Shown: positions 12,919-28,430, counted from the stretch's first letter. The stretch is 64,000 nucleotides of DNA from Muraenolepis orangiensis (GCA_027704905.1 JANIIK010000775.1:62001-126000); one strand, 5' to 3'. Numbers and translations are program-made. Notes: a model not told the origin generated them from the letters alone.

Positions 12919-15625
12919 TTTAGTCAAACATTCATCCGACATTGTGTGCCTATATTCGGATTGGAGATTGAGTGTGTGTGGGGGTGAGGACCAGTGCTTG
13001 TAGTCAAACATTCATCCGACATTGTGTGCCTATATTCGGATTGGAGATGGAGTGTGTGTGGGGGTCAGGACCAGTGCTTTTAGTCATACACACATCCGAA
13101 ATTGAGTGCCTATTTTCGGATTGGAGATGGAGTGTGTGGGGGTCAGGGCCAGTGCTCATAGTCATACACTTATCCAACATTGTGTGCCTATATTCGGATT
13201 GGAGAGGGAGTGTGTGTGGGAGTCAGGACCAGTGCTTTTAGTCAAACATTCATCCGACATTGTGTGCCTATATTCGGATTGGAGAAGGAGTGTGTGTGGG
13301 GGTCAGGACCAGTGCTTTTAGTCATACACACATCCGACATTGTGTGCCTATATTCGGATTGGAGATTGAGTGGGTGTGGGGGTGAGGACCAGTGCTTGTA
13401 GTCAAACATTCATCCGACATTGTGTGCCTATATTCGGATTGGAGATGGAGTGTGTGTGGGGGTGGGGACCAGTGCTCATAGTCATACACTCATCCGACAT
13501 TGTGTGCCAATATTCGGATTGGAGATGGAGTGTGTCTGGGGGTCAGGTCCAGTGCTTTTGGTCAAACACTTATCCGACATTGTGTGCTTATATTCCGATT
13601 GGAGATGGAGTTTGTGTGGGGGTGAGGACCAGTGCTTTTAGTCAAACATTCATCCGACATTGTGTGCCAATATTCGTATTGGAGAAGGAGTGTGTGTGGG
13701 GGTCAGGACCAGTGCATTTAGTCATACACACATCCGACATTGTGTGCCTATATTCGGATTGGAGATTGAGTGTGTGTGGGGGTGAGGACCAGTGCTTGTA
13801 GTCAAACATTCATCCGACATTGTGTGCCTATATTCGGATTGGAGATGGAGTGTGTTGGGGTCAGGACCAGTGCTTTTAGTCATACACATCTGAAATTGAG
13901 TGCCTATTTTCGGATTGGAGATGGAGTGTGTGTGGGGGTGGGGACCAGTGTTTTTAGTCAAACATTCATACGACATTGTGTGCTTATATTCGGATTGGAG
14001 ATTGAGTGTGTGTGGGGTCGGGACCAGTGCTCATAGTCATACACTCATCCGACATTGTGTGCCAATATTCGGATTGGAAATGGAGTGTGTGTTGGGGTCA
14101 GGACCAGTGCTTTTGGTCAAACATTCATCCGATATTGTGTGCTTCTGTCTGGATGGGAGATGTAGTGTGTGTGGGGGTCAGTACCAGTGCTTTTAGTCAA
14201 ACACTCATCCGACATTGTGTGCCTATATTCGGATTGGAGAAGGAGTGTGTGTGGGGGTCAGGACCAGTGCTTTTAGTCATACACACATCCGACATTGTGT
14301 GCCTATATTCGGATTGGAGATTGAGTGGGTGTGGGGGTGAGGACCAGTGCTTGTAGTCAAACATTCATCCGACATTGTGTGCCTATATTCGGATTGGAGA
14401 TGGAGTGTGTGTGGGGGTGGGGACCAGTGCTCATAGTCATACACTCATCCGACATTGTGTGCCAATATTCGGATTGGAGATGGAGTGTGTCTGGGGGTCA
14501 GGTCCAGTGCTTTTGGTCAAACACTTATCCGACATTGTGTGCTTATATTCCGATTGGAGATGGAGTTTGTGTGGGGGTGAGGACCAGTGCTTTTAGTTAA
14601 ACATTCATCCGACAATGTGTGCCTATATTCAGATTGGAGATGGAGTTTGTGTGGGGGTCAGGACCAGTGCTTTTAGTCATACACACATCCAACATTGTGT
14701 TTCTACATTCGGATTGGAGATGGAGTGTGTGGGGATCAGGACCAGTGCTCATAGTCATTCACTTATCCGACATTGTCTGCCTATATTCGGATAGGAGATG
14801 GAGTGTGTGTGGGGGTGAGGACCAGTGCTTTAATCAAACATTCATTCGACATTGTGTGCCTATATTCGGATTGGAGATGGAGTGTGTGTGGGGGTCAGGA
14901 CCAGTGCTTTTAGTCATACACACATCTGAAATTGAGTGCCTATTTTCAGATTGGAGATGGAGTGTGTGTGGGGGTGGGGACCAGTGTTTTTAGTCAAACA
15001 TTCATACGACATTGTGTGCTTATATTCGGATTGGAGATTGAGTGTGTGTGGGGTCGGGACCAGTGCTCATAGTCATGCACTCATCCGACATTGTGTGCCA
15101 ATATTCGGATTGGAAATTGAGTGTGTGTTGGGGTCAGGACCAGTGCTTTTGGTCAAACATTCATCCGATATTGTGTGCCTCTGTCTGGATAGGAGATGTA
15201 GTGTGTGTGGGTCAGTACCAGTGCTTTTAGTCAATCACTCATCCGACAGTGTGTACCTATATTCGGATTGGAGATGGAGTGTGTGTTGGGTCAGGACCAG
15301 TGCTCATAGTCATACAATCATCCGACATTGAGTGCCTATATTCGGATTGGAGATGGAGCATGTGTGGGTCAGTACCAGTGCTCATAGTCATACACTCATC
15401 CGACATTGTGTGGCTATATTTGGATTGGAGATGGAGTGTGTGTGGGGGTGGGGACCAGAGCTCATAGTCATACACTCATCTGACATTGTGTGCCAATATT
15501 CGGTTTGGAGATGGAGTGTGTCTGGGGGTCAGGACCAGTGCTCATAGTCATACACTTATCCGACATTGTGTGCTTATATTCCGATTGGAGATGGAGTTTG
15601 TGTGGGGGTGAGGACCAGTGCTTTT
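11565..15625. repeat. Higher-order block repeated at +7,225 bp, copy 2
   Basis: Partner of 4340-8400. A few point differences are visible, for example CATCTGAC near 15480 where copy 1 has CATCCGAC. Its last part (about 14475-15700) is shared again with 22560-23790 at an offset of 8,085 bp. Confidence 0.8.
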
Positions 15626-18600
15626 AGTTAAACATCCATCCGACAATGTGTGCCTATATTCAGATTGGAGATGGAGTTTGTGTGGGGGTCAGGACCAGTG
15701 CTTTTAGTCATACACACATCAAACATTGAGTGCCTATATTCGGATTGGAGATGGACTGTGTGGGGGTCAGGACAAGTGCTCATAGTCATACACTTTTCCG
15801 ACATTGTGTGCCTATATTTGGATTGGAGATGGAGTGTGTGTGGGGGTCAGGACCAGTGCTTTTAGTCAAACGTACATCCGACATTGTGTTTCTACATTCG
15901 GATTGGAGATGGAGTGTGTGGGGATCAGGACCAGTGCTCATAGTCATTCACTTATCCGACATTGTCTGCCTATATTCGGATTGGAGATGGACTGTGTGGG
16001 GGTCAGGACAAGTGCTCATAGTCATACACTTTTCCGACATTGTGTGCCTATATTTGGATTGGAGATGGAGTGTGTGTGGGGGTGAGGACCAGTGCTTTAA
16101 TCAAACATTCATTCGACATTGTGTGCCTATATTCGGATTGGAGATGGAGTGTGTGTGGGGGTCAGGACCAGTGCTTTTAGTCATACACACATCTGAAATT
16201 GAGTGCCTATTTTCAGATTGGAGATGGAGTGTGTGTGGGGGTGGGGACCAGTGTTTTTAGTCAAACATTCATACGACATTGTGTGCTTATATTCGGATTG
16301 GAGATTGAGTGTGTGTGGGGTCGGGACCAGTGCTCATAGTCATGCACTCATCCGACATTGTGTGCCAATATTCGGATTGGAAATTGAGTGTGTGTTGGGG
16401 TCAGGACCAGTGCTTTTGGTCAAACATTCATCCGATATTGTGTGCCTCTGTCTGGATAGGAGATGTAGTGTGTGGGTCAGTACCAGTGCTTTTAGTCAAT
16501 CACTCATCCGACAGTGTGTACCTATATTCGGATTGGAGATGGAGTGTGTGTTGGGTCAGGACCAGTGCTCATAGTCATACAATCATCCGACATTGAGTGC
16601 CTATATTCGGATTGGAGATGGAGTGTGTGTTGGGTCAGGACCAGTGCTCATAGTCATACACTCATCCGACATTGTGTGGCTATATTCGGATTGGAGATGG
16701 AGTGTGTGTGGGGGTCAGGACCAGTGCTTTTAGTCATACACACATCCGAAATTGAGTGCCAATTTTCAGATTGGAGATGGAGTGTGTGGGGGTCAGGACC
16801 AGTGCTCATAGTCATACACTTATCCGACATTGTGTGCTTATATTCCGATTGGAGATGGAGTTTGTGTGGGGGTGAGGACCAGTGCTTTTAGTTAAACATT
16901 CATCCGACAATGTGTGCCTATATTTAGATTGGAGTTGGAGTTTGTGTGGGGGTCAGGACCAGTGCTTTTAGTCATACACACATCCAACATTGAGTGCCTA
17001 TATTCGGATTGGAGATGGACTGTGTGGGGGTAAGGACAAGTGCTCATAGTCATACACTTTTCCGACATTGTGTGCCTATATTCGGATTGGAGATGGAGTG
17101 TGTGTGGGGGTGAGGACCAATACTTTTAGTCAAACATTCATCCGACATTGTGTGCCTATATTCGGATTGGAGATTGAGTGTCTGGGGGTCAGGGCCAGTG
17201 CTCATAGTCATACACTTATCCAACATTGTGTGCCTATATTCGGATTGGAGAGGGAGTGTGTGTGGGAGTCAGGACCAGTGCTTTTAGTCAAACATTCATC
17301 CGACATTGTGTGCCTATATTCGGATTGGAGATGGAGTGTGTGTGGGGGTCAGGACCAGTGCTTTTAGTCATACACACATCCGACATTGTGTGCCTATATT
17401 CGGAATGGAGATGGAGTGTGTGGGGGTCAGGACCAGTGCTCATAGTCAAACACTTTTCTGACATTGTGTGCCTATATTCGGATTGGAGATGGAGTGTGTG
17501 TGGGTCAGTACCAGTGCTCATAGTCATACACTCATCCGACATTGTGTGGCTATATTCGGATTGGAGATGGAGTGTGTGTGGGGGTCAGGACCAGTGCTTT
17601 TAGTCATACACTCATCCGACATTGTGTGGCTATATTTGGATTGGAGATGGAGTGTGTGTGGGGGTGGGGACCAGAGCTCATAGTCATACACTCATCTGAC
17701 ATTGTGTGCCAATATTCGGTTTGGAGATGGAGTGTGTCTGGGGGTCAGGACCAGTGCTCATAGTCATACACTTATCCGACATTGTGTGCTTATATTCCGA
17801 TTGGAGATGGAGTTTGTGTGGGGGTGAGGACCAGTGCTTTTAGTTAAACATCCATCCGACAATGTGTGCCTATATTCAGATTGGAGATGGAGTTTGTGTG
17901 GGGGTCAGGACCAGTGCTTTTAGTCATACACACATCAAACATTGAGTGCCTATATTCGGATTGGAGATGGACTGTGTGGGGGTCAGGACAAGTGCTCATA
18001 GTCATACACTTTTCCGACATTGTGTGCCTATATTTGGATTGGAGATGGAGTGTGTGTGGGGGTCAGGACCAGTGCTTTTAGTCAAACGTACATCCGACAT
18101 TGTGTTTCTACATTCGGATTGGAGATGGAGTGTGTGGGGATCAGGACCAGTGCTCATAGTCATTCACTTATCCGACATTGTCTGCCTATATTCGGATTGG
18201 AGATGGACTGTGTGGGGGTCAGGACAAGTGCTCATAGTCATACACTTTTCCGACATTGTGTGCCTATATTTGGATTGGAGATGGAGTGTGTGTGGGGGTG
18301 AGGACCAGTGCTTTAATCAAACATTCATTCGACATTGTGTGCCTATATTCGGATTGGAGATGGAGTGTGTGTGGGGGTCAGGACCAGTGCTTTTAGTCAT
18401 ACACACATCTGAAATTGAGTGCCTATTTTCAGATTGGAGATGGAGTGTGTGTGGGGGTGGGGACCAGTGTTTTTAGTCAAACATTCATACGACATTGTGT
18501 GCTTATATTCGGATTGGAGATTGAGTGTGTGTGGGGTCGGGACCAGTGCTCATAGTCATGCACTCATCCGACATTGTGTGCCAATATTCGGATTGGAAAT

Positions 18601-19830
18601 TGAGTGTGTGTTGGGGTCAGGACCAGTGCTTTTGGTCAAACATTCATCCGATATTGTGTGCCTCTGTCTGGATAGGAGATGTAGTGTGTGTGGGTCAGTA
18701 CCAGTGCTTTTAGTCAATCACTCATCCGACAGTGTGTACCTATATTCGGATTGGAGATGGAGTGTGTGTTGGGTCAGGACCAGTGCTCATAGTCATACAA
18801 TCATCCGACATTGAGTGCCTATATTCGGATTGGAGATGGAGTGTGTGTTGGGTCAGGACCAGTGCTCATAGTCATACACTCATCCGACATTGTGTGGCTA
18901 TATTCGGATTGGAGATGGAGTGTGTGTGGGGGTCAGGACCAGTGCTTTTAGTCATACACACATCCGAAATTGAGTGCCAATTTTCAGATTGGAGATGGAG
19001 TGTGTGGGGGTCAGGACCAGTGCTCATAGTCATACACTTATCCGACATTGTGTGCTTATATTCCGATTGGAGATGGAGTTTGTGTGGGGGTGAGGACCAG
19101 TGCTTTTAGTTAAACATTCATCCGACAATGTGTGCCTATATTTAGATTGGAGTTGGAGTTTGTGTGGGGGTCAGGACCAGTGCTTTTAGTCATACACACA
19201 TCCAACATTGAGTGCCTATATTCGGATTGGAGATGGACTGTGTGGGGGTAAGGACAAGTGCTCATAGTCATACACTTTTCCGACATTGTGTGCCTATATT
19301 CGGATTGGAGATGGAGTGTGTGTGGGGGTGAGGACCAATACTTTTAGTCAAACATTCATCCGACATTGTGTGCCTATATTCGGATTGGAGATTGAGTGTC
19401 TGGGGGTCAGGGCCAGTGCTCATAGTCATACACTTATCCAACATTGTGTGCCTATATTCGGATTGGAGAGGGAGTGTGTGTGGGAGTCAGGACCAGTGCT
19501 TTTAGTCAAACATTCATCCGACATTGTGTGCCTATATTCGGATTGGAGATGGAGTGTGTGTGGGGGTCAGGACCAGTGCTTTTAGTCATACACACATCCG
19601 ACATTGTGTGCCTATATTCGGAATGGAGATGGAGTGTGTGGGGGTCAGGACCAGTGCTCATAGTCAAACACTTTTCTGACATTGTGTGCCTATATTCGGA
19701 TTGGAGATGGAGTGTGTGTGGGTCAGTACCAGTGCTCATAGTCATACACTCATCCGACATTGTGTGGCTATATTCGGATTGGAGATGGAGTGTGTGTGGG
19801 GGTCAGGACCAGTGCTTTTAGTCATACACA
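15400..19830. repeat. 2,218 bp (28-monomer) tandem duplication
   Basis: Copy 1 is about 15400-17607 and copy 2 about 17608-19830. The offset is 2,216 bp up to about 16470 and 2,218 bp after it, because copy 1 lacks one GT dinucleotide in the GTGTGTGGGTCAG run near 16470. The junction lies near 17607, where CTTTTAGTCATACACTCA appears instead of the expected CTTTTAGTCATACACACA. Confidence 0.8.
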
Positions 19831-22800
19831 CATCCGAAATTGAGTGCCTATTTTCAGATTGGAGATGGAGTGTGTGGGGGTCAGGACCAGTGCTCATAGT
19901 CATACACTTATCCGACATTGTGTGCTTATATTCCGATTGGAGATGGAGTTTGTGTGGGGGTGAGGACTAGTGCTTTTAGTTAAACATTCATCCGACAATG
20001 TGTGCCTATATTTAGATTGGAGTTGGAGTTTGTGTGGTTGTCAGGACCAGTGCTTTTAGTCATACACACATCCAACATTGAGTGCCTATATTCGGATTGG
20101 AGATGGACTGTGTGGGGGTAAGGACAAGTGCTCATAGTCATACACTTTTCCGACATTGTGTGCCTATATTCGGATTGGAGATGGAGTGTGTGTGGGGGTG
20201 AGGACCAATACTTTTAGTCAAACATTCATCCGACATTGTGTGCCTATATTCGGAGTGGAGATTGAGTGTGTGTGGGGGTGAGGACCAGTGCTTGTAGTCA
20301 AACATTCATCCGACATTGTGTGCCTATATTCGGATTGGAGATGGAGTGTGTGTGGGGATCAGGACCAATGCTTTATTCATACACACATCCGACATTGTGT
20401 GCCTATATTAGGATTGGAGCTGGAGTGTGTGTGGGGGTCAGGACTAGTGCTCATAGTCATACACTCATCCGACATTGTGTGCCAATATTCGGATTGGAGA
20501 TGGAGTGTGTCTGGGGGTCAGGACCAGTGCTTTTGGTCAAACATTCATCCGATATTGTGTGCTTCTGTCTGGATGGGAGATGTAGTGTGTGTGGGGGTCA
20601 GTACCAGTGCTTTTAGTCAAACACTCATCCGACATTGTGTGCCTATATTCGGATTGGAGATGGAGTGTGTGTGGGGTCGGGACCAGTGCTCATAGTCAAA
20701 CATTCATCCGACATTGAGTGCCTATTTTCGGATTGGAGATTGAGTGTGTGTGGGGGTGAGGACCAGTGCTTTTAGTCATACACACATCCAACATTGTGTT
20801 TCTACATTCGGATTGGAGATGGAGTGTGTGGGGATCAGGACCAGTGCTCATAGTCATTCACTTATCCGACATTGTCTGCCTATTTTCGGATTGGAGATTG
20901 AGTGTGTGTGGGGGTGAGGACCAGTGCTTGTAGTCAAACATTCATCCGACATTGTCTGCATATGTTCGGATTGGAGATGGAGTGTGTGTGGGGTCAGGAC
21001 CAGTGCTCATAGTCAAACACTCATCCGACATTGAGTGCGTCTATTCGGATTGGAGATGGAGCGTGTGTGGGTCAGTACCAGTGCTCATAGTCATACACTC
21101 ATCCGACATTGTGTGGCTATATTTGGATTGGAGATGGAGTGTGTGTGGGAGTGAGGACCAGTGCTTTTAGTCAAACATTCATCCGACATTGTGTGCCTAT
21201 ATTCGGATTGGAGATTGAGTGTGTGTGGGGGTCAGGACCAGTGCTCATAGTCATACACTCATCCGACATTGTGTGGCTATATTCGGATTGGAGATGGAGT
21301 GTGTGTGGGGGTCAGGACCAGTGCTTTTAGTCATACACACATCCGAAATTGAGTGCCTATTTTCAGATTGGAGATGGAGTGTGTGGGGGTCAGGACCAGT
21401 GCTCATAGTCATACACTTATCCGACATTGTGTGCTTATATTCCGATTGGAGATGGAGTTTGTGTGGGGGTGAGGACTAGTGCTTTTAGTTAAACATTCAT
21501 CCGACAATGTGTGCCTATATTTAGATTGGAGTTGGAGTTTGTGTGGTGGTCAGGACCAGTGCTTTTAGTCATACACACATCCAACATTGAGTGCCTATAT
21601 TCGGATTGGAGATGGACTGTGTGGGGGTAAGGACAAGTGCTCATAGTCATACACTTTTCCGACATTGTGTGCCTATATTCGGATTGGAGATGGAGTGTGT
21701 GTGGGGGTGAGGACCAATACTTTTAGTCAAACATTCATCCGACATTGTGTGCCTATATTCGGAGTGGAGATTGAGTGTGTGTGGGGGTGAGGACCAGTGC
21801 TTGTAGTCAAACATTCATCCGACATTGTGTGCCTATATTCGGATTGGAGATGGAGTGTGTGTGGGGATCAGGACCAATGCTTTATTCATACACACATCCG
21901 ACATTGTGTGCCTATATTAGGATTGGAGCTGGAGTGTGTGTGGGGGTCAGGACTAGTGCTCATAGTCATACACTCATCCGACATTGTGTGCCAATATTCG
22001 GATTGGAGATGGAGTGTGTCTGGGGGTCAGGACCAGTGCTTTTGGTCAAACATTCATCCGATATTGTGTGCTTCTGTCTGGATGGGAGATGTAGTGTGTG
22101 TGGGGGTCAGTACCAGTGCTTTTAGTCAAACACTCATCCGACATTGTGTGCCTATATTCGGATTGGAGATGGAGTGTGTGTGGGGTCGGGACCAGTGCTC
22201 ATAGTCAAACATTCATCCGACATTGAGTGCCTATTTTCGGATTGGAGATTGAGTGTGTGTGGGGGTGAGGACCAGTGCTTTTAGTCATACACACATCCAA
22301 CATTGTGTTTCTACATTCGGATTGGAGATGGAGTGTGTGGGGATCAGGACCAGTGCTCATAGTCATTCACTTATCCGACATTGTCTGCCTATTTTCGGAT
22401 TGGAGATTGAGTGTGTGTGGGGGTGAGGACCAGTGCTTGTAGTCAAACATTCATCCGACATTGTCTGCATATGTTCGGATTGGAGATGGAGTGTGTGTGG
22501 GGTCAGGACCAGTGCTCATAGTCATACACTCATCCGACATTGAGTGCGTCTATTCGGATTGGAGATGGAGTGTGTCTGGGGGTCAGGTCCAGTGCTTTTG
22601 GTCAAACACTTATCCGACATTGTGTGCTTATATTCCGATTGGAGATGGAGTTTGTGTGGGGGTGAGGACCAGTGCTTTTAGTTAAACATTCATCCGACAA
22701 TGTGTGCCTATATTCAGATTGGAGATGGAGTTTGTGTGGGGGTCAGGACCAGTGCTTTTAGTCATACACACATCCAACATTGTGTTTCTACATTCGGATT

Positions 22801-25800
22801 GGAGATGGAGTGTGTGGGGATCAGGACCAGTGCTCATAGTCATTCACTTATCCGACATTGTCTGCCTATATTCGGATAGGAGATGGAGTGTGTGTGGGGG
22901 TGAGGACCAGTGCTTTAATCAAACATTCATTCGACATTGTGTGCCTATATTCGGATTGGAGATGGAGTGTGTGTGGGGGTCAGGACCAGTGCTTTTAGTC
23001 ATACACACATCTGAAATTGAGTGCCTATTTTCAGATTGGAGATGGAGTGTGTGTGGGGGTGGGGACCAGTGTTTTTAGTCAAACATTCATACGACATTGT
23101 GTGCTTATATTCGGATTGGAGATTGAGTGTGTGTGGGGTCGGGACCAGTGCTCATAGTCATGCACTCATCCGACATTGTGTGCCAATATTCGGATTGGAA
23201 ATTGAGTGTGTGTTGGGGTCAGGACCAGTGCTTTTGGTCAAACATTCATCCGATATTGTGTGCCTCTGTCTGGATAGGAGATGTAGTGTGTGTGGGTCAG
23301 TACCAGTGCTTTTAGTCAATCACTCATCCGACAGTGTGTACCTATATTCGGATTGGAGATGGAGTGTGTGTTGGGTCAGGACCAGTGCTCATAGTCATAC
23401 AATCATCCGACATTGAGTGCCTATATTCGGATTGGAGATGGAGCATGTGTGGGTCAGTACCAGTGCTCATAGTCATACACTCATCCGACATTGTGTGGCT
23501 ATATTTGGATTGGAGATGGAGTGTGTGTGGGGGTGGGGACCAGAGCTCATAGTCATACACTCATCCGACATTGTGTGCCAATATTCGGTTTGGAGATGGA
23601 GTGTGTCTGGGGGTCAGGACCAGTGCTCATAGTCATACACTTATCCGACATTGTGTGCTTATATTCCGATTGGAGATGGAGTTTGTGTGGGGGTGAGGAC
23701 CAGTGCTTTTAGTTAAACATCCATCCGACAATGTGTGCCTATATTCAGATTGGAGATGGAGTTTGTGTGGGGGTCAGGACCAGTGCTTTTAGTCATACAC
23801 ACATCAAACATTGAGTGCCTATATTCGGATTGGAGATGGACTGTGTGGGGGTCAGGACAAGTGCTCATAGTCATACACTTTTCCGACATTGTGTGCCTAT
23901 ATTTGGATTGGAGATGGAGTGTGTGTGGGGGTCAGGACCAGTGCTTTTAGTCAAACGTACATCCGACATTGTGTTTCTACATTCGGATTGGAGATGGAGT
24001 GTGTGGGGATCAGGACCAGTGCTCATAGTCATTCACTTATCCGACATTGTCTGCCTATATTCGGATTGGAGATGGACTGTGTGGGGGTCAGGACAAGTGC
24101 TCATAGTCATACACTTTTCCGACATTGTGTGCCTATATTTGGATTGGAGATGGAGTGTGTGTGGGGGTGAGGACCAGTGCTTTAATCAAACATTCATTCG
24201 ACATTGTGTGCCTATATTCGGATTGGAGATGGAGTGTGTGTGGGGGTCAGGACCAGTGCTTTTAGTCATACACACATCTGAAATTGAGTGCCTATTTTCA
24301 GATTGGAGATGGAGTGTGTGTGGGGGTGGGGACCAGTGTTTTTAGTCAAACATTCATACGACATTGTGTGCTTATATTCGGATTGGAGATTGAGTGTGTG
24401 TGGGGTCGGGACCAGTGCTCATAGTCATGCACTCATCCGACATTGTGTGCCAATATTCGGATTGGAAATTGAGTGTGTGTTGGGGTCAGGACCAGTGCTT
24501 TTGGTCAAACATTCATCCGATATTGTGTGCCTCTGTCTGGATAGGAGATGTAGTGTGTGTGGGTCAGTACCAGTGCTTTTAGTCAATCACTCATCCGACA
24601 GTGTGTACCTATATTCGGATTGGAGATGGAGTGTGTGTTGGGTCAGGACCAGTGCTCATAGTCATACAATCATCCGACATTGAGTGCCTATATTCGGATT
24701 GGAGATGGAGTGTGTGTTGGGTCAGGACCAGTGCTCATAGTCATACACTCATCCGACATTGTGTGGCTATATTCGGATTGGAGATGGAGTGTGTGTGGGG
24801 GTCAGGACCAGTGCTTTTAGTCATACACACATCCGAAATTGAGTGCCAATTTTCAGATTGGAGATGGAGTGTGTGGGGGTCAGGACCAGTGCTCATAGTC
24901 AATTCACTTATCCGACATTGTGTGCTTATATTCCGATTGGAGATGGAGTTTGTGTGGGGGTGAGGACCAGTGCTTTTAGTTAAACATTCATCCGACAATG
25001 TGTGCCTATATTTAGATTGGAGTTGGAGTTTGTGTGGGGGTCAGGACCAGTGCTTTTAGTCATACACACATCCAACATTGAGTGCCTATATTCGGATTGG
25101 AGATGGACTGTGTGGGGGTAAGGACAAGTGCTCATAGTCATACACTTTTCCGACATTGTGTGCCTATATTCGGATTGGAGATGGAGTGTGTGTGGGGGTG
25201 AGGACCAATACTTTTAGTCAAACATTCATCCGACATTGTGTGCCTATATTCGGATTGGAGATTGAGTGTCTGGGGGTCAGGGCCAGTGCTCATAGTCATA
25301 CACTTATCCAACATTGTGTGCCTATATTCGGATTGGAGAGGGAGTGTGTGTGGGAGTCAGGACCAGTGCTTTTAGTCAAACATTCATCCGACATTGTGTG
25401 CCTATATTCGGATTGGAGATGGAGTGTGTGTGGGGGTCAGGACCAGTGATTTTAGTCATACACACATCCGACATTGTGTGCCTATATTCGGAATGGAGAT
25501 GGAGTGTGTGGGGGTCAGGACCAGTGCTCATAGTCAAACACTTTTCTGACATTGTGTGCCTATATTCGGATTGGAGATGGAGTGTGTGTGGGTCAGTACC
25601 AGTGCTCATAGTCATACACTCATCCGACATTGTGTGGCTATATTCGGATTGGAGATGGAGTGTGTGTGGGGGTCAGGACCAGTGCTTTTCGTCATACACA
25701 CATCCGAAATTGAGTGCCTATTTTCAGATTGGAGATGGAGTGTGTGGGGGTCAGGACCAGTGCTCATAGTCATACACTTATCCGACATTGTGTGCTTATA

Positions 25801-28430
25801 TTCCGATTGGAGATGGAGTTTGTGTGGGGGTGAGGACTAGTGCTTTTAGTTAAACATTCATCCGACAATGTGTGCCTATATTTAGATTGGAGTTGGAGTT
25901 TGTGTGGTGGTCAGGACCAGTGCTTTTAGTCATACACACATCCAACATTGAGTGCCTATATTCGGATTGGAGATGGACTGTGTGGGGGTAAGGACAAGTG
26001 CTCATAGTCATACACTTTTCCGACATTGTGTGCCTATATTCGGATTGGAGATGGAGTGTGTGTGGGGGTGAGGACCAATACTTTTAGTCAAACATTCATC
26101 CGACATTGTGTGCCTATATTCGGAGTGGAGATTGAGTGTGTGTGGGGGTGAGGACCAGTGCTTGTAGTCAAACATTCATCCGACATTGTGTGCCTATATT
26201 CGGATTGGAGATGGAGTGTGTGTGGGGATCAGGACCAATGCTTTATTCATACACACATCCGACATTGTGTGCCTATATTAGGATTGGAGCTGGAGTGTGT
26301 GTGGGGGTCAGGACTAGTGCTCATAGTCATACACTCATCCGACATTGTGTGCCAATATTCGGATTGGAGATGGAGTGTGTCTGGGGGTCAGGACCAGTGC
26401 TTTTGGTCAAACATTCATCCGATATTGTGTGCTTCTGTCTGGATGGGAGATGTAGTGTGTGTGGGGGTCAGTACCAGTGCTTTTAGTCAAACACTCATCC
26501 GACATTGTGTGCCTATATTCGGATTGGAGATGGAGTGTGTGTGGGGTCGGGACCAGTGCTCATAGTCAAACATTCATCCGACATTGAGTGCCTATTTTCG
26601 GATTGGAGATTGAGTGTGTGTGGGGGTGAGGACCAGTGCTTTTAGTCATACACACATCCAACATTGTGTTTCTACATTCGGATTGGAGATGGAGTGTGTG
26701 GGGATCAGGACCAGTGCTCATAGTCATTCACTTATCCGACATTGTCTGCCTATTTTCGGATTGGAGATTGAGTGTGTGTGGGGGTGAGGACCAGTGCTTG
26801 TAGTCAAACATTCATCCGACATTGTCTGCATATGTTCGGATTGGAGATGGAGTGTGTGTGGGGTCAGGACCAGTGCTCATAGTCATACACTCATCCGACA
26901 TTGAGTGCGTCTATTCGGATTGGAGATGGAGCGTGTGTGGGTCAGTACCAGTGCTCATAGTCATACACTCATCCGACATTGTGTGGCTATATTTGGATTG
27001 GAGATGGAGTGTGTGTGGGAGTGAGGACCAGTGCTTTTAGTCAAACATTCATCCGACATTGTGTGCCTATATTCGGATTGGAGATTGAGTGTGTGTGGGG
27101 GTCAGGACCAGTGCTCATAGTCATACACTCATCCGACATTGTGTGGCTATATTCGGATTGGAGATGGAGTGTGTGTGGGGGTCAGGACCAGTGCTTTTAG
27201 TCATACACACATCCGAAATTGAGTGCCTATTTTCAGATTGGAGATGGAGTGTGTGGGGGTCAGGACCAGTGCTCATAGTCATACACTTATCCGACATTGT
27301 GTGCTTATATTCCGATTGGAGATGGAGTTTGTGTGGGGGTGAGGACTAGTGCTTTTAGTTAAACATTCATCCGACAATGTGTGCCTATATTTAGATTGGA
27401 GTTGGAGTTTGTGTGGTGGTCAGGACCAGTGCTTTTAGTCATACACACATCCAACATTGAGTGCCTATATTCGGATTGGAGATGGACTGTGTGGGGGTAA
27501 GGACAAGTGCTCATAGTCATACACTTTTCCGACATTGTGTGCCTATATTCGGATTGGAGATGGAGTGTGTGTGGGGGTGAGGACCAATACTTTTAGTCAA
27601 ACATTCATCCGACATTGTGTGCCTATATTCGGAGTGGAGATTGAGTGTGTGTGGGGGTGAGGACCAGTGCTTGTAGTCAAACATTCATCCGACATTGTGT
27701 GCCTATATTCGGATTGGAGATGGAGTGTGTGTGGGGATCAGGACCAATGCTTTATTCATACACACATCCGACATTGTGTGCCTATATTAGGATTGGAGCT
27801 GGAGTGTGTGTGGGGGTCAGGACTAGTGCTCATAGTCATACACTCATCCGACATTGTGTGCCAATATTCGGATTGGAGATGGAGTGTGTCTGGGGGTCAG
27901 GACCAGTGCTTTTGGTCAAACATTCATCCGATATTGTGTGCTTCTGTCTGGATGGGAGATGTAGTGTGTGTGGGGGTCAGTACCAGTGCTTTTAGTCAAA
28001 CACTCATCCGACATTGTGTGCCTATATTCGGATTGGAGATGGAGTGTGTGTGGGGTCGGGACCAGTGCTCATAGTCAAACATTCATCCGACATTGAGTGC
28101 CTATTTTCGGATTGGAGATTGAGTGTGTGTGGGGGTGAGGACCAGTGCTTTTAGTCATACACACATCCAACATTGTGTTTCTACATTCGGATTGGAGATG
28201 GAGTGTGTGGGGATCAGGACCAGTGCTCATAGTCATTCACTTATCCGACATTGTCTGCCTATTTTCGGATTGGAGATTGAGTGTGTGTGGGGGTGAGGAC
28301 CAGTGCTTGTAGTCAAACATTCATCCGACATTGTCTGCATATGTTCGGATTGGAGATGGAGTGTGTGTGGGGTCAGGACCAGTGCTCATAGTCATACACT
28401 CATCCGACATTGAGTGCGTCTATTCGGATT
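17608..28430. repeat. 5,870 bp (74-monomer) higher-order duplication
   Basis: About 17608-22560 is repeated at about 23475-28430 with an offset of 5,869-5,870 bp over many landmarks (17946/23815, 19286/25156, 20266/26136, 21775/27645). The one-base change in offset arises near 24900, where TCAATTCACTTATCC replaces TCATACACTTATCC. The stretch 22560-23470 between the matched parts belongs to the class also seen at 14475-15390. Confidence 0.8.
19750..22560. repeat. 1,509 bp (19-monomer) HOR, two copies
   Basis: Landmarks recur exactly 1,509 bp apart (20266/21775, 20952/22461, 19970/21479). One difference is GTGTGGTTGTCAGG near 20035 against GTGTGGTGGTCAGG near 21545. Confidence 0.85.
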
